The notes beneath the pieces were generated by a model, which was not told the DNA's origin, searched no databases, and saw only the letters and a list, made by a program, of their open reading frames with translations. Positions 30,232 to 41,688 of a DNA stretch of 64,000 nucleotides are shown in pieces (the stretch's first letter is position 1; every line of letters begins with the position of its first letter). Location of the stretch: NCBI RefSeq assembly GCF_000600295.1, contig NZ_JEMG01000001.1, positions 971,062 to 1,035,061 of the forward strand, in the 5' to 3' direction. Source of the stretch: Hylemonella gracilis str. Niagara R. GTDB lineage: Bacteria > Pseudomonadota > Gammaproteobacteria > Burkholderiales > Burkholderiaceae_C. A program made the translations under genes and the position numbers.

Positions 30232-30552
30232 TCAACCGCCACCAGACTGCACCTTGATCCGGATGCCATCCACCGGCATGCCCTGGCTGCGCAGCCTCGC
30301 CTCGAAAGCCGGTAACAGTTGTCGAATTTTCGCGGCGGCTGCGTTATTTTTAACAATCAGACACCAATTGCGCCCCTCGATGGGGCCTGCCTGTACCGCT
30401 GCTTGTAACACGGCTGGTAATATCGGTTGAATGGTCAGCAGCCGGGCCTGGGATTCCCGGCTGAGCTCGCTCAGACGGGCCAACACCGGGGATGCTTGGG
30501 CGGCTTCCTGCAGGCTCAGGGGCGGGTGCTGACGCGAGGGATGGGGGTTCAT
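30232..30552 (-). CDS. DUF721/DciA-like protein, possible replicative helicase loader
   Basis: A 106-residue basic protein. The segment LSELSRESQARLLTIQPILPAVLQ is followed by a compact domain (GRNWCLIVKNNAAAAKIRQLLPAF) resembling DUF721, the domain of DciA, which loads DnaB in many bacteria. The gene lies between lpxC and secA, where dciA is found in Pseudomonas and many betaproteobacteria, which strengthens the call. It is divergent from the M23 peptidase. The resemblance is moderate, so the symbol is withheld. Confidence 0.65.
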   Translation of the reverse strand: MNPHPSRQHPPLSLQEAAQASPVLARLSELSRESQARLLTIQPILPAVLQAAVQAGPIEGRNWCLIVKNNAAAAKIRQLLPAFEARLRSQGMPVDGIRIKVQSGGG

Positions 30553-30659
30553 GCGGGGCGGCGTGTTGCCGATATAGCTAGGGTGTGATGCTGCGGTGTC
30601 GCCGCAGGACTCGCGAGACCTCAGGCGACGAGCGCGGCCCGCAACGGAAAGGTAAGACG

Positions 30660-31766
30660 ATGCATGTGATTATCACGGACCCCTCCTGGGTGTCCAAGCG
30701 GCGCTCGATTCATCTGAGCGGCACGCAGCTCTTGCTCGCGGGTGTGACGGCCATGCTCGTGCTGCTCATGGCCGCTGCGGGCCTGTACCACTGGGTGTTC
30801 CTCAAGGGCGCGCGTGAGAACTGGCCGGTGATCGGTTCCCTGGTCAAGTGGATGGTGCAAGATGAAATGGCCCTGCGTGACCGCTTCATGCGCGACAACC
30901 TGGACGCCATGGCCCGCCGAATTGGCGAGATGCAGGCCAAGCTGCTGCAGCTGGAATCCCTGAGCGAGCGCGTGGCCGGCATGGCGGGCATTGATCCGGC
31001 TCAGGCGCGCGCCAAGCCCGGCCAGGGCGGCGCCTTGGTCGAAGGGCTGGACAGTCGCCCGCTCTCGATGCAGGAGCTGCAGAAGATCATGGCGGACCTG
31101 GAGCGTTCCACGCGCCGGCGCACGGACATGATGGCGGTGGCCGAGTCCCGCCTGTTCGAGCAGAAGGTGCGCACCATGATGATTCCGACCTCGCATCCGG
31201 TCGAGTTCGGTTTCGGTTCCGGTTTTGGCTGGCGTATCGACCCGTTCACGGGCCGTGCGGCCCTGCACACCGGCATCGATTACCAGACCCCGATGGGCAC
31301 GCCGGTACTGGCGGCCGCCGGTGGGGTGGTGGTGACTTCGGAAATGCGGCCCGATTACGGCAACCTGGTCGAGATCGACCATGGCAAGGACGTGATCACA
31401 CGTTATGCGCACAACGCCAAGTTGTTGGTCAGCAAGGGTGATCTGGTCAAGCGCGGGCAAAAGGTGGCGCTCTCGGGCAATACCGGACGCTCGACCGGCC
31501 CCCACATGCACTTCGAGGTGTTGGTGCGGGGGGTGCCTCAAGATCCGAACAAGTTCATGAATGCCAGCCGCAACCGCCTGGATCAGCAATTGCGTTTCGC
31601 CGCCAGCATTCAACCGAACGGTCTGCCACCCCGCCCAGTGCGAGTGGTGGAGACTGGCACGGACGCTGCCCCGGTCGAATCCGCTTCCCTGGACGCGGCC
31701 GCTCGCGTGGCCGCGCAGCCCGGCACCGCGCCTGCGGCAGTTTCCGCGCCCCAGGCACCCCGCTAA
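30660..31766 (+). CDS. M23-family membrane-anchored peptidase
   Basis: A 368-residue protein with a short cytoplasmic start and one membrane segment (about residues 23-43). A helical coiled stretch follows (about residues 60-180). The LytM/M23 domain has zinc-ligand motifs HTGIDYQ (about residue 203) and HMHFE (about 283). The intact HxxxD and HxH motifs suggest an active endopeptidase acting on peptidoglycan crosslinks or regulating amidases. The tail after ~310 is Ala/Pro-rich. It is normally found just upstream of secA in this group. The ATG at 30660 is preceded by GGTAAG, a weak ribosome binding site. Confidence 0.9.
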   Translation: MHVIITDPSWVSKRRSIHLSGTQLLLAGVTAMLVLLMAAAGLYHWVFLKGARENWPVIGSLVKWMVQDEMALRDRFMRDNLDAMARRIGEMQAKLLQLESLSERVAGMAGIDPAQARAKPGQGGALVEGLDSRPLSMQELQKIMADLERSTRRRTDMMAVAESRLFEQKVRTMMIPTSHPVEFGFGSGFGWRIDPFTGRAALHTGIDYQTPMGTPVLAAAGGVVVTSEMRPDYGNLVEIDHGKDVITRYAHNAKLLVSKGDLVKRGQKVALSGNTGRSTGPHMHFEVLVRGVPQDPNKFMNASRNRLDQQLRFAASIQPNGLPPRPVRVVETGTDAAPVESASLDAAARVAAQPGTAPAAVSAPQAPR

Positions 31767-31828
31767 GACGACACACCCGGCCCCCCCGAGGTGATTGACC
31801 TGCCGGGTAGAATGCGTCGTTCAGCTGC

Positions 31829-31858
31829 GCCCGCCGGCCTCGCTCGCGAGGGGCGGGC
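31829..31858 (+). promoter_or_regulatory. Strong GC-rich hairpin in the secA leader
   Basis: GCCCGCC-GG-CCTCGC (31829-31843) folds on GCGAGG-GGCGGGC (31846-31858) with a two-base TC turn and one small bulge, followed by only TTTC. A TAGAAT (31808-31813), good as a -10 box, lies just upstream. It might be a terminator for the M23 gene or an attenuator in the secA leader; the sequence does not decide. Confidence 0.5.
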
Positions 31859-31946
31859 TTTCACACTCAAGGTATCGGTCATCGGATAAGTGTTCCGGCA
31901 CCTCCGCCCAAACAGGCGCGGGGCCCGACCGGGACGCGTCGTGTTC

Positions 31947-34691
<2,745 letters not shown>

Positions 34692-34707
34692 CCCCCGACT
34701 CTCGCCC

Positions 34708-34786
34708 ACTGCGTGTGGCTCGCATCCCCCCTTCCAGGGGGCGCACTCAGCGGCCTGGCAAAGCCAGTTCCGCGAGTGCCCGCGTA
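34708..34786 (+). repeat. Two-hairpin dispersed repeat, family B, copy 2
   Basis: First hairpin CCCCC(C)-TTCCA-GGGGG (34726-34741). Second hairpin: GCGG/CCGC (34750-34753, 34770-34773) around CTGGC-AAA-GCCAG (34755-34767), then CGAGTGCCCGCGTA. It is preceded by CACTGCGTGTGGCTCGC, shared with copy 3. It fills most of the secA-argJ gap. Confidence 0.85.
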
Positions 34787-34817
34787 CAGGGTACCTCTTT
34801 GCTGAAAGAGTTTTCTT

Positions 34818-36062
34818 ATGCCCGTCAACCTCTCTGCACCGAACCCCGCTGAACTCTTGCCCATCGCGGGCGTGCGCATCGGTGTCGCCGAAGCCGGCGT
34901 GCGCAAGGCGAATCGCAAGGACCTGACGGTCTTTCTGCTCGACGAGGGCGCGACGGTGTCCGGCGTGTTCACGCAGAACCGTTTCTGTGCCGCACCGGTG
35001 CAGATCTGCCGCGAACATCTGGCGCACCCCGGCAACCACATCCGTGCCTTGCTGATCAACACGGGCAACGCGAACGCCGGCACCGGCGCCGATGGCTTGC
35101 AGCGTGCACGCGCAAGCTGTGACGCGCTCGCCAAGCATCTGAACGTCGCGCGTGAGCAGGTTTTACCCTTCTCGACCGGTGTCATCATGGAGCCGCTGCC
35201 GCACGACCGCATCATCGCGGGATTGCCGGCGGCCTTGGCCGATGCGAAAACCGACGCCTCGGGCGTGCAATGGCTGCGCGCCGCCGAAGGCATCATGACC
35301 ACGGATACCCTGCCCAAGGCCGTCAGCGCGCGCGCCGAGATAGGCGGCGTGGCCGTCAGCATTACAGGCATCAGCAAGGGCGCGGGCATGATCCGTCCGA
35401 ACATGGCGACCATGCTGGGCTACCTTGCCACCGATGCGCGGGTCAGTCCCACCGTTGCGCGGCAACTGGCATTCGAACTCGCCGAGGGCTCCTTCAACCG
35501 CGTGACGGTGGACGGCGACACCTCGACCAACGACTCCTTCATCCTGATCGCGAGCAACCAGGCCGCGCACGCCGAGATCACCTCGCTCGACAGCGTCGAG
35601 GGCCGCGCGCTCAAGGACGCACTGCTTGGCGTGGCGCGCCAATTGGCCCAGGCCCTGGTGCGTGACGGCGAGGGCGCGACCAAGTTCATCACCGTGCGGG
35701 TGGAAGGTGGCCGGACCGCCGAAGAATGTCGCTTGGCCGCCTATGCGATCGCGCATTCGCCCCTGGTCAAGACCGCGTTTTATGCGAGTGACCCCAATTT
35801 GGGCCGCATCCTCGCCGCCGTGGGCTACGCCGGCATCACCGACCTGGACCAGGGCGGCATCGATCTTTACCTGGATGATGTGCACGTGGCCGTGAAGGGC
35901 GGACGCCACCCCGAATACCGGGAAGAGGATGGCCAGCGCGTGATGAAGCAGAGCGAAATCACCGTGCGCGTGGTGCTGGGGCGCGGGCAGGCCGAAGACA
36001 CAGTCTGGACCTGCGACTTCAGCCACGACTACGTGTCCATCAACGCCGACTATCGGAGTTGA
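34818..36062 (+). CDS. argJ: Bifunctional glutamate N-acetyltransferase / N-acetylglutamate synthase ArgJ
   Basis: Arginine biosynthesis enzyme of 414 residues that transfers acetyl from N-acetylornithine to glutamate. It autocleaves before the threonine of the [13 protein letters not shown] motif (Thr198), which becomes the nucleophile of the beta chain. The oxyanion and substrate motifs [15 protein letters not shown] and GATKFITV are present. Position between secA and the DUF815 ATPase is common in Burkholderiales. Whether it can also use acetyl-CoA cannot be told. Confidence 0.97.
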   Translation: MPVNLSAPNPAELLPIAGVRIGVAEAGVRKANRKDLTVFLLDEGATVSGVFTQNRFCAAPVQICREHLAHPGNHIRALLINTGNANAGTGADGLQRARASCDALAKHLNVAREQVLPFSTGVIMEPLPHDRIIAGLPAALADAKTDASGVQWLRAAEGIMTTDTLPKAVSARAEIGGVAVSITGISKGAGMIRPNMATMLGYLATDARVSPTVARQLAFELAEGSFNRVTVDGDTSTNDSFILIASNQAAHAEITSLDSVEGRALKDALLGVARQLAQALVRDGEGATKFITVRVEGGRTAEECRLAAYAIAHSPLVKTAFYASDPNLGRILAAVGYAGITDLDQGGIDLYLDDVHVAVKGGRHPEYREEDGQRVMKQSEITVRVVLGRGQAEDTVWTCDFSHDYVSINADYRS

Positions 36063-36080
36063 ATACCCCCAGGCTGCGCG

Positions 36081-36156
36081 CACTGCGTGTCGCTACGCCA
36101 CCCCTGGCAGGGGTTGCACCCAGCAGCCCGGCAAAGCCGGTCCTGCGGGTGCCCGC
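36081..36156 (+). repeat. Two-hairpin dispersed repeat, family B, copy 3
   Basis: Same architecture as copies 1 and 2 but with paired substitutions: outer stem GCAG/CTGC (36123-36126, 36143-36146) in place of GCGG/CCGC, and inner stem CCGGC-AAA-GCCGG (36128-36140) in place of CTGGC/GCCAG. First hairpin CCCCT-GGC-AGGGG (36101-36113). It lies between argJ and the ATPase gene. Confidence 0.8.
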
Positions 36157-36171
36157 GAATAAACTCTCACC

Positions 36172-37053
36172 ATGAACGAACAATTCCTACGTCTGCTGGA
36201 ACGCGCGGAACAGGTGCTGGCGCGCGTCGAGGCGATCCTGCCTTTGCCCTCGGGCGCGTTCGCGCAGCCGGACTGGGCCGCGTCCATCGCGTTTCGCTAC
36301 CGCAAACGCAGTTCGGGCCAGGGGCTGATCGAGCCCGTGCGCCATGTCGGGCGCATGCAGCTGGACGATCTCAAGGAAATCGAGCCGCAGAAGGACAAGA
36401 TCCTGCGCAACACCGAACAGTTCGTGCGCGGCTTGCCCGCCAACAACGTGCTGCTCACGGGCGCGCGCGGGACCGGCAAGTCCTCGTTGATCCGTGCCTG
36501 CCTGCACGCTTATGCCGACCAGGGTCTGCGCCTGATCGAGGTCGACAAGAGTGATCTGGTGGACCTGCCTGACATTGTGGAAGTGGTTGCGCAGCGGCCC
36601 GAGAAATTCATCATCTTCTGCGACGACCTCAGCTTCGAGGACGGCGAGGGCGGCTACAAGGCGCTCAAGTCCATCCTCGACGGCTCGGTGGCTGCGGCCA
36701 CGCCGAACGTGGTGATCTACGTGACGAGCAACCGCCGCCACCTGCTGCCCGAACACATGAAGGACAACCTGAGCTACACCACCAGCGAGGACGGCGAAAT
36801 CCATCCGGGCGAAGTGGTGGAGGAGAAGATTTCCCTCTCCGAGCGCTTCGGCCTCTGGGTGAGTTTCTACCCCTTCAGCCAGGACGAGTACCTGAGCATC
36901 GCCGCGCAGTGGCTGCGTTCCTTCGGTGTCGGCGAAGCCGACATCGCGAAAGCGCAACCCGAGGCGCTGGTTTGGGCGCTGGAGCGTGGCTCGCGCAGCG
37001 GGCGCGTGGCCTACCAGTTCGCGCGTGATTACGCTGGGCGGCACGGCGCATGA
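36172..37053 (+). CDS. DUF815-type AAA+ ATP-binding protein
   Basis: A 293-residue AAA-type ATPase. Walker A TGARGTGKSSLIRA is at about residue 99, and FIIFCDDLSFEDGEGGYKAL (about residue 145) combines Walker B with the DUF815 signature. VIYVTSNRRHLLPEHM contains sensor 1. A C-terminal helical lid ends in SGRVAYQFARDYAGRHGA. No membrane or DNA-binding segment is visible. The biological role of DUF815 proteins is not established. It sits before mutT, separated by a hairpin region, and is preceded by repeat copy 3. Confidence 0.85.
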   Translation: MNEQFLRLLERAEQVLARVEAILPLPSGAFAQPDWAASIAFRYRKRSSGQGLIEPVRHVGRMQLDDLKEIEPQKDKILRNTEQFVRGLPANNVLLTGARGTGKSSLIRACLHAYADQGLRLIEVDKSDLVDLPDIVEVVAQRPEKFIIFCDDLSFEDGEGGYKALKSILDGSVAAATPNVVIYVTSNRRHLLPEHMKDNLSYTTSEDGEIHPGEVVEEKISLSERFGLWVSFYPFSQDEYLSIAAQWLRSFGVGEADIAKAQPEALVWALERGSRSGRVAYQFARDYAGRHGA

Positions 37054-37099
37054 CCTCCTCAGGCGCGTTACGCCGTTCATACGCCGCGGCCCGAGGAGG
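37054..37099 (+). other. Inverted repeat between the DUF815 gene and mutT
   Basis: CCTCCTC (37054-37060) and GAGGAGG (37093-37099) enclose an inner GGCG-CGTTA-CGCC (about 37062-37074). It starts at the stop codon of the upstream gene and has no T-run. It could limit read-through or stabilise RNA; no function is shown. Confidence 0.4.
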
Positions 37100-37135
37100 T
37101 CGGGCTCTCTCGTGCACGGCCCAGCGGAGCCCTGC

Positions 37136-37549
37136 ATGACCGAACCCCGCCAGCACACCGAGGTCGCCGTCGGCATCCTGATCCGGGACGACGGTGCGCT
37201 GCTGCTGTCCAGCCGGCCCGAGGGCAAGCCCTACGCCGGTTACTGGGAGTTCCCGGGCGGCAAGCTGGAGGCGGGTGAAACCGTGGTCCAGGCGCTGCGG
37301 CGCGAGTTGATCGAGGAATTGGGCGTGACCATCGCCGACGCCGAGGTCTGGAAGGTCACCGAGCACGACTACCCGCATGCCCTGGTGCGACTGCACTGGT
37401 GCAAGGTGCGCGCCTGGTCGGGCGAGTTCGAGATGCGCGAAGGCCAGCAGATGGCCTGGCAGACCTTCCCGCTCACGGTGTCACCGGTGTTGCCGGGCGC
37501 TTACCCAGTGCTGGACTGGCTGGAAGCGGAGTATTCCCGAAATCCCTAG
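37136..37549 (+). CDS. mutT: 8-oxo-dGTP diphosphatase MutT-type Nudix hydrolase
   Basis: A 137-residue Nudix protein. The Nudix box GGKLEAGETVVQALRRELIEELG (given in part) fits GX5EX7REUXEEXGU, and YWEFPGGKLE is the MutT-type lead-in. MutT removes oxidised dGTP and so prevents A:T to C:G mutations. The call to MutT instead of another Nudix enzyme rests on size, EFPGGK and location. The ATG at 37136 gives the standard length; an in-frame start near 36926 would overlap the preceding gene. Confidence 0.87.
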   Translation: MTEPRQHTEVAVGILIRDDGALLLSSRPEGKPYAGYWEFPGGKLEAGETVVQALRRELIEELGVTIADAEVWKVTEHDYPHALVRLHWCKVRAWSGEFEMREGQQMAWQTFPLTVSPVLPGAYPVLDWLEAEYSRNP

Positions 37550-37732
37550 GGTGGTGTTTGCCTGCCTTGTCTCTGGCGCATGGCGTCATGGGCTTGGCGA
37601 CCACTTTTCATACGATTCGCTGCGCGCATGCAAATCGTTGGGTTCACCAAGCCCATGTCACCGAGGGCTGGTGCACGGATGGCATGCCGGCGAACGAAGA
37701 AGCCACGCCGTTTCAAGCGTGCCAGGGGATCG

Positions 37733-38158
37733 TTATTTCTTCAGATAGACGGCCTGCTGCAGCCCTTTGGTGATGTCCCGGTTCAGATTGCCCAGCCATC
37801 CCTTGGGCTGACTTGGGGACTTGCTCTCGCTGCTCGTCCCTTGGTTGTAGAGGCGGTAGCCCACGCAATAGGCTTGAATCTGCTTGTCTGAAATCAGATA
37901 CGTGACGGTGGCTTCATTGTTGCGATGGTTGAGGTAGATCACCACACGCCCGACCGAGTCTTCCTTGATGGTCCAGTCGCGGCCCATGGAGGCCATGACG
38001 ACCGTCTTGTTCACTTCCTGTGCCGTCAGCTGGGGCGGTACCTCGATGCTGAAAGCCAGTTCGCCCTCCGGTGTCTCGGTGGCGTGCGCTGGCACCAGTG
38101 GCAGCAGCAGCCCCGCGAAAATTGCGACGAGCACTGCCCAGAATTTTTGACGCATCAT
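37733..38158 (-). CDS. Small secreted protein of unknown function
   Basis: A 141-residue protein with a clear signal peptide (MMRQKFWAVLVAIFAGLLL, cleavage probably after AHA near residue 27). The mature part has alternating beta-strand-like segments (LAFSIEVPPQLT, VGRVVIYLNHRN, EATVTYLISDKQIQAYCVGYRLY) and one cysteine. A basic C-terminal helix follows. Two adjacent ATG codons (38158, 38155) are both possible, with GGAGAAAAGGG upstream. It converges with mutT across ~180 bases in which I see nothing else. No family recognised. Confidence 0.75.
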   Translation of the reverse strand: MMRQKFWAVLVAIFAGLLLPLVPAHATETPEGELAFSIEVPPQLTAQEVNKTVVMASMGRDWTIKEDSVGRVVIYLNHRNNEATVTYLISDKQIQAYCVGYRLYNQGTSSESKSPSQPKGWLGNLNRDITKGLQQAVYLKK

Positions 38159-38251
38159 CCCTTTTCTCCAGTTGGTTGAAACCGCTGGGCGATCCCTGCA
38201 CACCCAGGGCGGTGCGTGCATCTTAATCTTTGCGAGACGTTTTGCCGCAGT

Positions 38252-38860
38252 TCACGCGTCGATCTGCATCGCCGGCCGCGCCTGCACGCGCGCGAGCCAG
38301 GCCTTGACGTGCGGGTGCACGTCCACCGGCGCCCCGACATAGACGCTGTAGCCGATGACGGAACCCACCACCAGGTCGACCAGCGAATAGTCCGCGCCCA
38401 GCATCCAGGGCTGCGCGGCCAGGCGTGCATCCAGCAGGGCCAGCAATTGGTCCAGTCCCTGGCGGGCGGCTTCGGCATGCGCAGAGTGGCGCAGCGCTTC
38501 ATCGCCTTGCGTGCTGACCTGCAGGCGCACGAGCACCGCGCCGTAGGTGACGTAGGACCAGACACACCAGGACATGGCCTGCAGGTGTTCGGGCGTGCCG
38601 CCTTTCGGCCACAGTCCGCGTTCCACGCCGAAACTGTGGCCCAGCCACAGATGGATGGCCAGGGCCTCGAACATGGGCGCGCCGTTCACGGTCAGGGTCG
38701 GGACCTTGCCGTTGGGGTTGAGCGCCAGGTAGTCCGGGCGGCGTTGCTCACCCGTCTGGATGTCGATCTTCACGCGTTCGTGGGGCACACCCAACTCGGT
38801 CAGGGCGCAGGCGATGGGGGTGGCGCTGGACATGGGGTGCCAGTACAGGACGATGGACAT
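38252..38860 (-). CDS. Glutathione S-transferase family protein
   Basis: A 202-residue protein with a thioredoxin-like N-terminal domain (IVLYWHPMSSATPIACALTELG, followed by NPNGKVPTLTVNG with the cis-proline) and an all-helical C-terminal domain. The expected GST N-capping motif YSLVDLVVGSVI is near residue 160. The catalytic residue is probably a serine of the SSAT turn. Substrates are unknown. A good ribosome binding site (GGAG, seven bases upstream) supports the ATG at 38860. It is divergent from the WYL regulator with under 90 bases between, so that regulator may control it. Confidence 0.9.
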   Translation of the reverse strand: MSIVLYWHPMSSATPIACALTELGVPHERVKIDIQTGEQRRPDYLALNPNGKVPTLTVNGAPMFEALAIHLWLGHSFGVERGLWPKGGTPEHLQAMSWCVWSYVTYGAVLVRLQVSTQGDEALRHSAHAEAARQGLDQLLALLDARLAAQPWMLGADYSLVDLVVGSVIGYSVYVGAPVDVHPHVKAWLARVQARPAMQIDA

Positions 38861-38948
38861 GGAAAGCTCCTTGGAGGTGGTTGAAGTGGGTGCACTGTAG
38901 GTGTCATTGCGGACAGTTTTGGCCCTCAATGAAAGGTACAGTCGGGCC

Positions 38949-39908
38949 ATGCTGAGTTCCTCCTCTCGCCTGCTGCGTCTGCTTTCCCTGCTGCAAACCC
39001 GCAGCCATTGGGGCGGCAGTGAACTGGCTGAGCGGCTGGCCGTGCACCCCCGCACCCTGCGGCGCGACATCGACCGGCTGCGCCAGCTCGGGTACCCAGT
39101 GCACGCGAGCAGCGGCGTGGCAGGGGGTTACGCCTTCCGGGCCGGCCAGGCCTTGCCGCCCCTGATGCTCGATGACGAGGAGGCGCTGGCGGTGTCGATC
39201 GCCTTGCGCACGGCCACGGCGGGTGCGGTCGGCGGCATCGAAGAGCCCGCCTTGCGCGCGCTGGTCAAGCTGGAGCAGGCCATGCCCGTGCGCCTGCGCC
39301 GCCGCGTGGATGCGCTGCGCTCGGCCATCCTTCCCCTGGACCGCGCCGGCCCCATTGTGGATGCCACGCTGCTGGCCACTCTGGCGGCGGCTTGTCGCGA
39401 TCAACTGCGACTGAACCTGAGCTATACCGATATCAGGGGACGCAGCGCCTTGCGCAGGCTGGAGCCACAGGGCGTGGTGCACACTGGCCAGCGTTGGTAC
39501 CTCGTGGCCTGGGATCTGACGCGCGCGGACTGGCGCACTTTCCGCATTGACCGCATCGTGGGTGAGCCGGTGGTGGGCGCGCATTTCGCGCCACGCGCCG
39601 GGCCCGAGGGCGGCGATTTGCGCGCCTACGTGTCGCGCTCCCTGGCAGTGGCGCCTTACCCGGAGCAGGCGCGTGTGGTATTGCACGCATCGCACGAGGT
39701 CATGGCGCGCCGCATTCCACCCTCGGCCGGTGTGGTGCAGGTGCTGGATGCCCAGCGCTGCCTGCTGGAGTGGGGTGCGCACGGGCTGGACCCGCTGGTG
39801 TACTGGCTGCTGGCGTTGGACGTGGATTTCGAGGTGCTGGAACCACCGGCCCTCAAGGACCGCCTGCGCGTGGCCGGGGAGCGGGCCGCGCGCTGCACGC
39901 GGGCTTGA
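38949..39908 (+). CDS. HTH and WYL-domain transcriptional regulator (YafY/DeoR-like)
   Basis: A 319-residue protein. An N-terminal winged helix-turn-helix (LLRLLSLLQTRSHWGGSELAERL to RTLRRDIDRLRQLG; residues ~5-45) is followed by a WYL domain containing RWYLVAWD (about residue 185) and a C-terminal WCX-like extension. WYL domains sense small ligands or nucleic acids. Divergent arrangement with the GST gene suggests local regulation. The ATG at 38949 leaves a standard DNA-binding start. Confidence 0.88.
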   Translation: MLSSSSRLLRLLSLLQTRSHWGGSELAERLAVHPRTLRRDIDRLRQLGYPVHASSGVAGGYAFRAGQALPPLMLDDEEALAVSIALRTATAGAVGGIEEPALRALVKLEQAMPVRLRRRVDALRSAILPLDRAGPIVDATLLATLAAACRDQLRLNLSYTDIRGRSALRRLEPQGVVHTGQRWYLVAWDLTRADWRTFRIDRIVGEPVVGAHFAPRAGPEGGDLRAYVSRSLAVAPYPEQARVVLHASHEVMARRIPPSAGVVQVLDAQRCLLEWGAHGLDPLVYWLLALDVDFEVLEPPALKDRLRVAGERAARCTRA

Positions 39909-39945
39909 CGCCCGGACTTGAAAAGGCGTTAACCCCGGGGCGGCG

Positions 39946-40167
39946 TCACTGCAGCCGCGGGTCGCCGTACTGCTCGTCTTCCGGTGGCGCCTCGGTGGGC
40001 ACGCGAAAGCTCTCACTGGCCCAGGCACCCAGGTCCACTTTCTTGCAACGGTCGCTGCAGAAAGGGCGGTAAGGGTTGCTGGGTGCGTAGATGCTGTCGC
40101 CACCACAGCGCGGGCAAGGGACCACGCGGGCCTGCGGCGGCGGCGTATCACTCGGATACCGATTCAT
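39946..40167 (-). CDS. yacG: DNA gyrase inhibitor YacG
   Basis: A 73-residue zinc protein with the four-cysteine pattern CPRCGG ... [14 protein letters not shown] typical of YacG, which binds GyrB and blocks DNA binding. An acidic tail follows. It is the last gene of the pilC-pilD-coaE-zapD-yacG block, 14 bases after zapD, as in many beta- and gammaproteobacteria. The ATG at 40167 is chosen by family length. Confidence 0.93.
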   Translation of the reverse strand: MNRYPSDTPPPQARVVPCPRCGGDSIYAPSNPYRPFCSDRCKKVDLGAWASESFRVPTEAPPEDEQYGDPRLQ

Positions 40168-40181
40168 CGCGGGAATCCAGC

Positions 40182-40937
40182 TCAGGCGCAGAGGGTCAGC
40201 TCGAAGCCCGTATCCTCGGTGCTGGCGTGCAGGCGGTCGTTGTCGTCCTTGCGCATGAGGCGGATCGACAGCATCAGCCGGTTGCCGCTGATCTCGGGGA
40301 TGAGCCCCAGCGTTGGGTCGATCACCAGGCGCAGCAGCTGGAAGGCGCGGCCCTGAGGCAGGGCTTGTTGGTATTGGCCGCCGTTGGCCAGCACCTTCTG
40401 CGGCACGCCCGAATCGCGCTGCAGCGTGAGCAACAGGGTGATGGCAGCCGCCAAAGGCGTCAGGGGGCTGATCCAGCGGTGCAGATCGGCGCGCCGGCGT
40501 TCGGCGCTTTCGTTCTGCCAGGCGAAGTAGGCGGGCAGGTCGAAGGCGCAGGCCCCGCCGGGGATGTTGATGCGGCTGCGGATGCCCATCAGCCACTCGT
40601 TTTCCATCAGCATGGCGCCGGTCTTGCCCGTCAGGCTGGTGAGCTGGCCGTAGCTTTCGTCGAGTTGCTGCAGCACTTCGTCCAGCACGGCCTGCGCGAT
40701 GCCGGGCTTGTCGCGATAGGTGTTGAGCAACTGCTTCTGCTTCTCGAGGTCGCGCAGCACTTCGGCGCGCAGGTCGGAGCGCATGCCGACCTCCATCACC
40801 TCGAACAGGCTGGAAAGCGCGTAGTGGTGGTCCAGCGCTTCTTCGCGCGCGACCAGCTCGAGCAGGCGGCGAAACAGACTCTCCAGTCGGAGGTAGGTCC
40901 GTATGCGTTCGTTGAAGGGGTATTCGTAAGTGATCAC
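40182..40937 (-). CDS. zapD: Cell division protein ZapD
   Basis: A 251-residue cytoplasmic protein that bundles FtsZ filaments. It begins with the [18 protein letters not shown] motif; later [19 protein letters not shown] and the C-terminal beta-rich half ([10 protein letters not shown]) also fit ZapD (YacF). The GTG at 40937 matches where family members start; an ATG at 40967 would add ten residues. Neither has a strong ribosome binding site. Confidence 0.92.
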   Translation of the reverse strand: MITYEYPFNERIRTYLRLESLFRRLLELVAREEALDHHYALSSLFEVMEVGMRSDLRAEVLRDLEKQKQLLNTYRDKPGIAQAVLDEVLQQLDESYGQLTSLTGKTGAMLMENEWLMGIRSRINIPGGACAFDLPAYFAWQNESAERRRADLHRWISPLTPLAAAITLLLTLQRDSGVPQKVLANGGQYQQALPQGRAFQLLRLVIDPTLGLIPEISGNRLMLSIRLMRKDDNDRLHASTEDTGFELTLCA

Positions 40938-41014
40938 AACTGTTGGCGCGGACTCTGCGGCAATCATAGCCGGGCAATCGGTCCGAGAAGCCCGCACTGC
41001 GGGCAAATACCGTG

Positions 41015-41683
41015 TCAAAAACCTAGCAATGTCACCAAACCAGCGATCTCCGCTTCGAGCACCGCCAGACTGATACCTTCGTTACAAACAACGTGGTCAG
41101 CGGCATGCAAGCGCTGTGCCCGGCTGGCCTGTTGCGCGATGATGGCCTCCACCTCGGCACGGGTCAGGCCGCTGCGGGCTATCACCCGCTCGATCTGGGA
41201 GGCCGGGGTGCAGTCCACGACCAACACGCGGTCCAGCCGCTCGCGCCAGGGTCGTCGACCGTCCTCACGTTGGACCAGGCTGGACTCCACCAGCAGGGGC
41301 ACGTCGTAGACGATGCAGCTCGCGCCGGCGGCGACTGCCCGCCGGGTCTGCGCATCGGTTTCCTGGGCGACGAGGGGGTGGACGATGGCCTCCAGCCGCA
41401 AGCGCGCCGATGGGTCCGCGAATATCCAGGCGCGCATGCGCGCGCGGTCCAGCGCACCTTCTGCCGTGAGGGCTTGCGCACCGAAAGCCGCGCGCAAGGC
41501 TCCGATCGCGGCGCCACCTGCCGCCGTGCTTGCGCGGGATATCGCGTCGGCGTCGATCACCACGGCACCCCGGGCCGCGAGCAGGGCCGCTACCGTGCTC
41601 TTGCCGCTGCCGATGCCGCCGGTCAGCCCCAGGCGCAAGGGCGCGAGCGGCATGGCCTGGGAGGAAGATGCGTTCGGCGGCAT
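41015..41683 (-). CDS. coaE: Dephospho-CoA kinase
   Basis: P-loop kinase of 222 residues for the last step of coenzyme A synthesis. Walker [13 protein letters not shown] is at about residue 18-29, followed by VIDADAISR, and [10 protein letters not shown] is the family lid motif. The start ATG at 41683 gives a slightly longer N-terminus; a second ATG near 41653 is possible. It follows pilD by five bases. Confidence 0.95.
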   Translation of the reverse strand: MPPNASSSQAMPLAPLRLGLTGGIGSGKSTVAALLAARGAVVIDADAISRASTAAGGAAIGALRAAFGAQALTAEGALDRARMRAWIFADPSARLRLEAIVHPLVAQETDAQTRRAVAAGASCIVYDVPLLVESSLVQREDGRRPWRERLDRVLVVDCTPASQIERVIARSGLTRAEVEAIIAQQASRAQRLHAADHVVCNEGISLAVLEAEIAGLVTLLGF

Positions 41684-41688
41684 GGGCT

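Noticed and set aside
30081-30356. Minus-strand reading frame of 91 codons ending across tRNA-Thr
   Set aside because: Its C-terminus (GFELTTYRLQGGCSTN) is the typical false peptide produced by reading through a tRNA gene in antisense; it also overlaps the tRNA and its terminator.
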